Shown here: piece after piece, positions 1 through 5,769 of the stretch | How the letters are laid out: every line of letters starts with the position of its first letter | How positions within the stretch are numbered: position 1 is the first letter of the stretch | Source of the DNA: an uncultured Pseudomonadota bacterium | GTDB lineage: Bacteria > Myxococcota_A > UBA796 > GCA-2862545 | Reading direction: 5' to 3' | Length of the DNA stretch: 7,077 bases | Assembly: GCA_937891875.1 (NCBI GenBank) | Contig: CALATR010000724.1 | Coordinates: 1 to 7,077, forward strand | The notes under the pieces: model-generated | What the model saw: only the letters and a program-made list of their open reading frames with translations | The model's database searches: none | What the model was told of the DNA's origin: nothing | Program-made: the position numbers and the translations under genes

Positions 1-2
1 GC

Positions 3-2282
3 GTGACCACGCCCAAGCACTTCCTGATGGAGCAGATCGAGCGAGACCTCGACCGGGGGACCTACGGTGGCCAGGTGGTCACGCGGTTCCCGCCGGAGCC
101 CAATGGCTTCCTGCACATCGGCCATGCCAAGGCCGTGCTCACCGACTTCGGCCTCGCGGCGATGTACGGCGGGCGCTGCCACCTGCGCTTCGACGACACC
201 AACCCGACCGTCGAGGACACCCGCTACGTCGAGGCCATCCAGCAGGACCTCCAGTGGCTCGGCTGCGACTGGGGGGAGCACCTCTACTACGCCAGCGACT
301 ACTTCCCGAAGCTCTACGCCTTCGCCCAGCGGCTGATCCGCGAGGGCAAGGCCTACGTCTGCTCCCAGACCGAGGAGGAGATGCGGGAGGCGCGGGGCTC
401 GGTCACCGAGCCGGGCTCGCCCAGCCCCGACCGGGATCGGGACCCCGAGGAGTCCCTGCGCCTGCTCGACGAGATGCGCCGCGGCGTGCATCCCGACGGC
501 GCCTACACCATGCGCGCGAAGATCGACATGGCGCACGCGAACATGAAGATGCGCGACCCGCTGATGTACCGCATCCGCAACGTGCCCCACCACCGCACCG
601 GCGACGCCTGGCACATCTACCCGATGTACGACTTCGCCCACGGGCTGTCGGACGCCATCGAGGGCGTCACTCACTCGATCTGCACGCTGGAGTTCGAGAA
701 CAACCGCGAGCTGTACGACTGGTTCGTCGAGGCCATCTTCGAGCCGCCGGTGCCGCGCCAGTACGAGTTCGCCCGCTTCAACATGACCGGGCTCATCACC
801 TCCAAGCGCAAGCTCCTGCGGCTGGTCGAGGAGCACCACGTCGACGGCTGGGACGACCCCCGCATGCCGACCATCGCCGGCCAGCGCAACCGCGGCGTGC
901 CCGCCGAGGCCATCCGCGTGCTCATGGACCGGGTCGGCCTCAACCGGGTCAACAGCACGGTCGACATGCAGCTGTACGAGCACACCATCCGTGAGGTGCT
1001 CAACGACACCGCCCCGCGCAGGATGGGCGTCCTTCGCCCACTTCCGGTGACGCTCGAGAACTGGGAGGCCGGCCGGGTCGACTGGCTCGACTGCGCCGAG
1101 TGGCCCTACGACGTGCCCAAGGAGGGCACCCGCAAGGTGCCGTTCACCGGCGATCTCTACATCGAGCGGGACGACTTCGCCGAGCAGCCGCCCAAGGGCT
1201 GGAAGCGCGTCACCCCCGGCGTCGAGGTCCGGCTGCGCCACGGTTACCTCATCACGGTCACCGGTGTGCAGAAGGACGCCAGCGGCGAGATCACCGGCCT
1301 CACCGCCACGGTCGATCCCGAGAGCCGCGGCGGCAAGGCGCCCGACGGGCGCAAGGTCAAGGGCACGGTGCACTGGGTCAGCGCGTCTGCGGGCAAGCGC
1401 GCCACCGTGCGGCTGGTCGATCGCCTGTTCACCTGGGACAAGCCCGAGGAGCACCCCGACGGCTTCCTCGCCGCGCTCAACCCCAAGGCGATGGAGGTCG
1501 TGCAGGCCGTGGTCGAGCCGTCCATCGCCGACGCCGGCCCCGGTGCCCGCTACCAGCTGGAGCGCCTCGGCTACTTCCACGTCGACGAGGGTGACGCCCT
1601 GCGCCTGACCCGCATCGTCCCGCTCAAGGACAGCTGGGGCAAGGCGGCGGACAAGGTCGAGGAGAAGGCCGAGCCTCAGCAGAAGAAGGCGCCCGAGCGG
1701 AAGCGCACGCGGAAGTCGGCGTCGGAGGCCCTGGAAGAGCTGCTGGCCGAGCGTCCGGAGCTCGGGGGTCGCATCGAGGCGCTGGAGGATCGCGGCCTGT
1801 CCGAGGACGACGCCGTCACGGTCGGCACCGACGATGCCATCTTCACCCTGTTCGAGGGTGCGCTCGCGGCGGGAGCAGCCCAGGATGCGCTCGTCACCTG
1901 GCTCGTCAACGACGTGCGTGGTCTGCTCAAGGATCGTGAGCAGCACGGTCTCACCGGCGCGCACCTGGCGACGCTCATCGGGCTCGTCAGCGAGGGCGAG
2001 GTGACCAGCAAGGTCGGTCGCACGGTGCTGGGCCAGGTGGTCGAGTCGGGCGAAGACCCCGCGGAGATCGTCGATCGCGAGGGCCTGCGCCCGGTGCGCG
2101 ATCGCGGCGTGCTCGAGGGCCACCTGCGCGCGGTCATGGAGGCCAACGCCGGCAAGGTCGACGCCTACCGCGGAGGCAACAGCAACCTGCGCGGCTTCTT
2201 CGTCGGCCAGGTCATGCGCGCCACCGGCGGCCGCGCAGACCCGCGCCTGCTGCAGGAGATCGTGAGCGAGATCCTGGGGTGA
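3..2282 (+). CDS. glnS: Glutaminyl-tRNA synthetase with C-terminal GatB/YqeY domain
   Basis: Cytoplasmic class I synthetase that joins glutamine to tRNA-Gln using ATP. The core (about residues 1-550) matches E. coli GlnRS closely from memory. It has RFPPEPNG at 28-35, the HIGH signature at 38-41, FDDTNP at 63-68 (D64 is the likely glutamine contact), YPMYDF around Y209, and the KMSKS-loop equivalent TSKRK at 266-270, followed by GWDDPRMPT. The beta-barrel anticodon-binding region follows (about 345-550, including GRKVKG and HWVSA). A Lys/Arg-rich linker (551-572) leads to a YqeY/GatB-tail domain (573-759), recognised by EGEVTSKVG, GEDPAEIV and FFVGQVMRATGG. E. coli GlnRS is about 554 residues; Deinococcus GlnRS has a similar extension that helps tRNA binding. 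Start: GTG at 3 fits the family N-terminus, but only two bases precede it. No ribosome site is visible and a slightly longer N-terminus cannot be excluded. An ATG at 27 would cut the first helix. The gene converges on the tetraheme gene. Confidence 0.96.
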   Translation: MTTPKHFLMEQIERDLDRGTYGGQVVTRFPPEPNGFLHIGHAKAVLTDFGLAAMYGGRCHLRFDDTNPTVEDTRYVEAIQQDLQWLGCDWGEHLYYASDYFPKLYAFAQRLIREGKAYVCSQTEEEMREARGSVTEPGSPSPDRDRDPEESLRLLDEMRRGVHPDGAYTMRAKIDMAHANMKMRDPLMYRIRNVPHHRTGDAWHIYPMYDFAHGLSDAIEGVTHSICTLEFENNRELYDWFVEAIFEPPVPRQYEFARFNMTGLITSKRKLLRLVEEHHVDGWDDPRMPTIAGQRNRGVPAEAIRVLMDRVGLNRVNSTVDMQLYEHTIREVLNDTAPRRMGVLRPLPVTLENWEAGRVDWLDCAEWPYDVPKEGTRKVPFTGDLYIERDDFAEQPPKGWKRVTPGVEVRLRHGYLITVTGVQKDASGEITGLTATVDPESRGGKAPDGRKVKGTVHWVSASAGKRATVRLVDRLFTWDKPEEHPDGFLAALNPKAMEVVQAVVEPSIADAGPGARYQLERLGYFHVDEGDALRLTRIVPLKDSWGKAADKVEEKAEPQQKKAPERKRTRKSASEALEELLAERPELGGRIEALEDRGLSEDDAVTVGTDDAIFTLFEGALAAGAAQDALVTWLVNDVRGLLKDREQHGLTGAHLATLIGLVSEGEVTSKVGRTVLGQVVESGEDPAEIVDREGLRPVRDRGVLEGHLRAVMEANAGKVDAYRGGNSNLRGFFVGQVMRATGGRADPRLLQEIVSEILG

Positions 2283-2285
2283 CTC

Positions 2286-2308
2286 CTGCCCTGTCGTCGA
2301 CGGGGCAG
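2286..2308. terminator. Probable bidirectional hairpin terminator between convergent genes
   Basis: A 23-base near-perfect inverted repeat starts four bases after the glnS stop and ends six bases before the stop of the opposing tetraheme gene. The stem has ten pairs (2286-2295 with 2299-2308), nine Watson-Crick plus one T-G wobble, around a three-base GTC loop. The outer arms are CTGCCC and GGGCAG. No clear T-run follows on either strand, so it is not a textbook intrinsic terminator. Its position in the only gap between two convergent genes supports a shared terminator or mRNA 3'-end stabiliser. Confidence 0.65.
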
Positions 2309-2314
2309 CGGTAG

Positions 2315-4672
2315 CTAGATCGACCGCAGGAACGCCACCAGCGCTGCCAGGTCCTCATCGGAGAGGGCCTCGGCGGCGTCGCGGGCGGCCTCGGCCTCGC
2401 CGTGGTGGCCGGAGATCGCGGCCTCCAGGGTGAAGGCGCTGCCGTCGTGCAGGTAGGGGCCGGTGAAGGCGAGGCCCCACAGGGGCGGGGTGCGGAACTC
2501 GCGGGGGCGGGCCGCGTCGCCCTCCTGGTCGACCAGGGGTGCGAAGGGGTCGGCGACGTCGTGCAGCAGCAGGTCGGAGTAGATCGGAACCCCGTCGAGC
2601 TCGGGCACGTGGCAGCCGTCGCAGCCGACGCTGGAGAACACCGCCTCTCCACGCGCGGCGAGGCTGGCCTCGACGTCGGGGTCGCCCCGGCCCGGGGTCA
2701 GGCTGCGCATGTAGAAGGAGATCGCCTCGGCCTCCGACGCCGGGAGCTCCGGATCGGCGACCTCGTCGTCGTCGGTGCCGGTGAAGGTGGAGAACTCCTC
2801 GGGGAGGGTCGCGCCCAGCTCGTTGAGGAGCGCGTCGGCGGCGAAGTCGTCCAGCGTGCCGATCTGGGCCTTCCAGCCGAAGCGACCGACGGTGCCGTCG
2901 GAGAGGACCCGCGCCCGGCCACTGATCCCGTCTCCGTCGAGGTCGGTCGGGTCCTCCAGGGCGAGGATCGCCTCGTCGCTGATCTCGTCGAGCAGGCCCA
3001 CCCCGAGGATGGTCGGCGGCTGGCGCGTCTCGACGATGAGCGGGATGTCGGCGAAGCGCATGGGGTCCATGCCGGGCACGACCACGCGCGGCAGCACCGG
3101 GTGATCCAGGGCGGTCGGCACCCCGTCGCGGTTCTCGGCGACCCGGATGACGTTGGTGTCCACGCCACCGGCCCCGCCCAGGACGGGATCCTGATGGCAG
3201 GCCCGGCAGGAGTCGGCGTTGAACCCGGATCCCAGGCCTTCACCCGGGCGAAGGTTGCGATCGAAGAGCGCCTGGCCCTCGAGCCACAGCTGACGGTCGG
3301 CGCCGGTGAGCGCCTCGCGCGGTCCACCGGGCACGCCCACATCGTCGATGCCGGGCTGGTGGTCGATCTCGGGGAGGGAGTCGCGGTCGCCCAGCAGGCC
3401 GGGACGCTCGGTGGCGTAGGGGCCGAGGCTGTTCAGGAACCCGGTCACCAGCGCCTGCTCGTCGGCGTCGAGGTCGTTCCAGCGGTCGCGTGAGGCGGCG
3501 GCCTCCCCGCCGTGCAGGGCGATCGCGTCGGCGTAGGTCTCGGCGCCGCCGTCGTGCATGTATGGCGCGGTCAGCCCGACTCCCCACAGGGGGGCGGTGC
3601 GGAACTCGGTGGGCCCGGCGTAGGCGATCTGCAGGCCGTCGGAGTTGTCCTCGCCGAGGTCGTGGACCAGCAGGTCGGTGTAGGCCGGGATGGGCCCGAT
3701 GCGGCTCTCCAGGCTCTGAACGTGGCAGCCGGTGCAGCCGAGGTCGGCAAAGAGCCGGGCGCCCTTCTCGGTCTCCTTCGTGCGCGGCAGCGGCTTGGGC
3801 GGCGCGGCGTACACGCTGAAGATCAGGAGATCGCGCTGATCCTGGTCGCTCATCTCGGGGTCGGGCACGCCATCGTTGTCGGTGGTGGGCTCGCCGGGGG
3901 CGGAGACCTGGGCGAAGGCCTGCTGGGTCAGGAACGGGGCCAGGGCGTCCGCGGGGTCCAGGTCGACGTCCAGCCAGGCGGTCTCGCTCATGACGGGCTC
4001 GTCCGGCAGCACCTCGAACAGCGGATTGCTGGTCAGGCCCATCTGGTTGAACATCGCGCCGCGATTGAACGACTCCAGGTTGGCGGCCTGGGACTTGACG
4101 CCGAAGCGCCCGACCCGGCCCTGCTCGTAGTTGGCCCGACCGCTGATCCCGTCGCCGTCGAGGTCGTCCGGGTCCTCGCGCGACAGGATGTGCGCGTCGC
4201 TCACGAACTCGAACAGGCCGATGCCGAACATCGGCGGGGCATTGCGACGACCGGCCCGCAGCAGCTCGCCGGTCTCGGCGGGGGCGATGACGTGGCCGCC
4301 GTCCAGCGCGTACAGGTTGCGCACCGGGGACTGGCCGTTCGAGCCCTGGTCGACGAGGGCGCCGTCCCAGCGGCGGCCCTTGACCAGGAAGAAGTCGCGG
4401 TAGTGCGGGGAGGCGCCGCCCGGGATGGGCACGCCGTGGCAGGAGTGGCAGGAGTCGGCGTTGAACGTCGGTCCCAGGCCGTCGGCATCGGTGAAGTCGC
4501 GGCGGAGGACCTCGTCGCCACGCTCGAAGGCGGCGAGGGTCTCGGCGTCCAGTCCGTCGATCGGGTCGCCCAGGCGATCGGCGTAGTGGCGCCAGGTCGG
4601 GTCCGGCTCCGGGATCTCCGGATTGCACGCGCCGAGCAGCGCCAGCGCGCCCAGCAGGGTCACGCGTCTCAT
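2315..4672 (-). CDS. Tandem di-heme oxidoreductase (COG3488/DUF1111) tetraheme lipoprotein
   Basis: Predicted exported cytochrome c-type oxidoreductase of 785 residues, of the DHOR/'thiol oxidoreductase' group related to MauG and bacterial di-heme peroxidases. The substrate is unknown. A lipoprotein signal ends in the lipobox LGAC with C16 as the lipidated cysteine; +2 is Asn, which does not predict inner-membrane retention. Two family copies follow. Copy 1 is about 51-417, with heme sites CHSCH (75-79) and CTGCH (313-317). Copy 2 is about 465-785, with CRACH (489-493) and CDGCH (684-688). Both copies have FNADSC, DLDGDGISGRA (171-180, 578-587; probably calcium-binding), GRFG, DLLxHD, EFRT-PLWG and a HDG motif near the end. 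Copy 1 has Val192 where copy 2 has Trp600 in GRFGWKA. Start: ATG at 4672 has GGAGGAG five bases upstream; an in-frame start ten codons earlier would put a charged stretch before the signal peptide. The start overlaps the upstream lipoprotein stop as ATGA. Family assignment is firm; the reaction is not known. Confidence 0.9.
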   Translation of the reverse strand: MRRVTLLGALALLGACNPEIPEPDPTWRHYADRLGDPIDGLDAETLAAFERGDEVLRRDFTDADGLGPTFNADSCHSCHGVPIPGGASPHYRDFFLVKGRRWDGALVDQGSNGQSPVRNLYALDGGHVIAPAETGELLRAGRRNAPPMFGIGLFEFVSDAHILSREDPDDLDGDGISGRANYEQGRVGRFGVKSQAANLESFNRGAMFNQMGLTSNPLFEVLPDEPVMSETAWLDVDLDPADALAPFLTQQAFAQVSAPGEPTTDNDGVPDPEMSDQDQRDLLIFSVYAAPPKPLPRTKETEKGARLFADLGCTGCHVQSLESRIGPIPAYTDLLVHDLGEDNSDGLQIAYAGPTEFRTAPLWGVGLTAPYMHDGGAETYADAIALHGGEAAASRDRWNDLDADEQALVTGFLNSLGPYATERPGLLGDRDSLPEIDHQPGIDDVGVPGGPREALTGADRQLWLEGQALFDRNLRPGEGLGSGFNADSCRACHQDPVLGGAGGVDTNVIRVAENRDGVPTALDHPVLPRVVVPGMDPMRFADIPLIVETRQPPTILGVGLLDEISDEAILALEDPTDLDGDGISGRARVLSDGTVGRFGWKAQIGTLDDFAADALLNELGATLPEEFSTFTGTDDDEVADPELPASEAEAISFYMRSLTPGRGDPDVEASLAARGEAVFSSVGCDGCHVPELDGVPIYSDLLLHDVADPFAPLVDQEGDAARPREFRTPPLWGLAFTGPYLHDGSAFTLEAAISGHHGEAEAARDAAEALSDEDLAALVAFLRSI
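2475..2501. repeat. Direct repeat A, copy 2 (EFRT-PLWG motif DNA)
   Basis: This 27-base stretch matches 3582-3608 at 25 of 27 positions. It encodes the EFRT-PLWG motif before the C-terminal HDG motif in the second oxidoreductase copy. The similarity reflects the internal gene duplication, not a mobile repeat. Confidence 0.7.
2922..2956. repeat. Direct repeat B, copy 2 (DLDGDGISG motif DNA)
   Basis: This 35-base stretch matches 4143-4177 at 32 of 35 positions in the same orientation. It encodes the Asp/Gly-rich DLDGDGISG motif of the second oxidoreductase copy. It is a remnant of internal duplication or is held similar by strong protein constraint. Confidence 0.75.
3205..3224. repeat. Direct repeat C, copy 2 (first heme site DNA)
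   Basis: These 20 bases are identical to 4447-4466. They encode the FNADSC segment leading into the first CXXCH heme site of the second oxidoreductase copy. Confidence 0.8.
3582..3608. repeat. Direct repeat A, copy 1
   Basis: Partner of 2475-2501, with 25 of 27 bases equal. It lies in the first oxidoreductase copy at the EFRTAPLWG motif. Confidence 0.7.
4143..4177. repeat. Direct repeat B, copy 1
   Basis: Partner of 2922-2956, with 32 of 35 bases equal. It encodes DLDGDGISG in the first oxidoreductase copy. Confidence 0.75.
4447..4466. repeat. Direct repeat C, copy 1
   Basis: Partner of 3205-3224, identical over 20 bases. It encodes FNADSC just before the first heme site of the first oxidoreductase copy. 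Confidence 0.8.
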
Positions 4673-5670
4673 GGGTTCTCCTCCGCAAACGTGCCGATCC
4701 ACACCGAGCCCAGGAACGAGTCACCGGACGTGTAGAGGTTGCCGCCGGCAGCCCACGCCTGTCCACTGCGGTCGACGAACACGCCGTGCAGGACATCGTC
4801 GGTGGGCACGGGCACCTCCACGATCTCGTCGGAGGCGATGTCGTAGATGCCGGCGAACCCGCGCTCGCCGACGACCCCCGCCGAGCCGGCCTCGTACACG
4901 TGCACGCCAGACAGTCCGGAGCGCGCGCTGGCGGTCCTGGTCAGGGCGTCGCCGTCCACCTCCAGGACCGCACCCGTGCCGCGCCCACCCACGAAGATCG
5001 GCTTCTGGCCGGGCATTCCATGCACGGTCACGATGTCGGCCGCAAAGCCCGTCGGGATCGCCTCGAGGCTCGTGCCGTCGTTGCTGCGGACCACCACGCC
5101 GCCGAGGCCGCACGCCCACAGGGAGGTGCCGTCGTGGTGGGCCTTGAAGAGGTTGCCCGGGTCTTCCAGGACCTCCGGCAGGTCCAGCGGGGTCCACGTG
5201 CCCCCCTGCCAGTGGAAGATCCGCGCGGTCTCGCCGCCCCAGGCGCTGGTGCCGCCCACCGCCCAGGCTTCCGTCGCGGACACGGCGTGCACGCCCCAGA
5301 TCGCCTCGTCGATCTCCAGGCTGCGGTCCTCCCACGCGCTGCCGTCCCAGTGCAGCACGGTGCCGTTGAGGCCGCCCACCCACACGTCGCTCGCCGTGGT
5401 GCCGTGGACCCAGTTGAGCAGGGGCGTACCCTCGGGCACCGTGACCGCCTGCAGGTTGTCCGCGCTGCCCTTCAGCACGACGCCGGCGTCCGGCTGGCCG
5501 CCGACGACCCACACGTCCCCGCCGTCCGGCCCCCACACCATGAGGAACGCACCGCGATCGTCGTCTTGCAAGGCGGCAGACCAGGTGAGCGGCGCCGGGT
5601 CGTCGGTGGCGTCGGTCGGGTCGCCGGGACAGCTGGCCAGGACCAGCATCAGGGGGATGAGGCGAGTCAC
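4669..5670 (-). CDS. Lipoprotein with seven propeller-like repeats
   Basis: Exported lipoprotein of 333 residues; no enzyme motif is seen. A short signal peptide (1-13; n-region MTR, h-region LIPLMLVLAS) ends in lipobox LASC with C14 lipidated. An acidic, Pro-rich tether (about 15-28) follows. The rest shows a degenerate repeat around 'D/E-x-W-x-x-GG': DVWVVGG (52), DVWVGG (95), EAWAVGG (134), SLWACG (183), PIFVGG (224), AGVVGERG (264) and QAWAAGG (304). The spacing is 39-49 residues. Several units also carry the 'hWdGsaW' pattern (LHWDGSAW, FHWQGGTW). Seven such units suggest a seven-bladed beta-propeller, as in BNR/HCF136-like folds. Start: GTG at 5670 is the only usable start, because the frame has a TGA at 5697-5695 with no other start between; GGAG lies five bases upstream. 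The stop overlaps the next start as ATGA, so it is first in an operon with the tetraheme protein. It may be a scaffold or docking partner; this is inference. Confidence 0.85.
   Translation of the reverse strand: MTRLIPLMLVLASCPGDPTDATDDPAPLTWSAALQDDDRGAFLMVWGPDGGDVWVVGGQPDAGVVLKGSADNLQAVTVPEGTPLLNWVHGTTASDVWVGGLNGTVLHWDGSAWEDRSLEIDEAIWGVHAVSATEAWAVGGTSAWGGETARIFHWQGGTWTPLDLPEVLEDPGNLFKAHHDGTSLWACGLGGVVVRSNDGTSLEAIPTGFAADIVTVHGMPGQKPIFVGGRGTGAVLEVDGDALTRTASARSGLSGVHVYEAGSAGVVGERGFAGIYDIASDEIVEVPVPTDDVLHGVFVDRSGQAWAAGGNLYTSGDSFLGSVWIGTFAEENP
4678..4684 (-). promoter_or_regulatory. Strong ribosome binding site of the tetraheme gene
   Basis: GGAGGAG reads on the minus strand five bases before the ATG at 4672. 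It lies inside the end of the upstream lipoprotein gene. It fixes the start of the tetraheme protein at MRR and gives it the short signal peptide expected of a lipoprotein. Confidence 0.85.
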
Positions 5671-5675
5671 GTGCG

Positions 5676-5679
5676 CTCC
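5676..5679 (-). promoter_or_regulatory. Ribosome binding site of the propeller lipoprotein gene
   Basis: GGAG on the minus strand lies five bases before the GTG start at 5670. It supports this start, which is also the only one open in the frame downstream of the TGA at 5697-5695. Confidence 0.65.
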
Positions 5680-5687
5680 GGGTCCGT

Positions 5688-5707
5688 ACCATCGTCAACA
5701 GTATGGT
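5688..5707 (-). promoter_or_regulatory. Small dyad upstream of the lipoprotein operon
   Basis: ACCAT and ATGGT arms separated by ten bases lie 18 bases before the GTG start. The dyad overlaps a TTGACG and a weak CATACT element on the minus strand, but no correctly spaced -35/-10 pair is present. It could be an operator or a leader hairpin; five-base arms are also likely by chance. Confidence 0.2.
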
Positions 5708-5716
5708 GTCGCGAAC

Positions 5717-5745
5717 CGGCGTGCCCGTCACTGGCTGCAACGCCG
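5717..5745 (-). terminator. Possible hairpin terminator after the ABC-F gene
   Basis: On the minus strand, beginning 24 bases after the ABC-F stop, CGGCGT pairs perfectly with ACGCCG (5740-5745 with 5717-5722). An inner GCC/GGC pair set is offset by a four-base bulge. No T-run follows. It would separate the ABC-F transcript from the lipoprotein operon; the call is weak. Confidence 0.3.
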
Positions 5746-5769
5746 TGATTCACCCCACCTGGCGGAGCG

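Noticed and set aside
2402..4735. Two long + strand open frames (2402-3493 and 3512-4735) antisense to the tetraheme gene
   Set aside because: Their compositions (Val/Gly/Ala/Arg-rich) are those of mirror frames of a GC-rich gene, and the opposite strand has clear heme motifs, a lipobox and a ribosome site.
3240..4796. A 518-residue minus-strand frame overlapping the tetraheme and lipoprotein genes
   Set aside because: It is an Arg/Pro-rich shifted frame of the real genes, with no family motifs.
5693..5698. TTGACG on the minus strand as a -35 box
   Set aside because: A -10 at the normal distance would fall at the ribosome site and start codon (CGCACG), which does not resemble a -10 element.
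5673..5769. Seven-base inverted arms (CGCTCCG at 5674-5680, CGGAGCG at 5763-5769) bounding the intergenic gap
   Set aside because: The arms are short, over 80 bases apart and GC-only in character; chance is the simplest explanation, and no mobile-element features lie between them.
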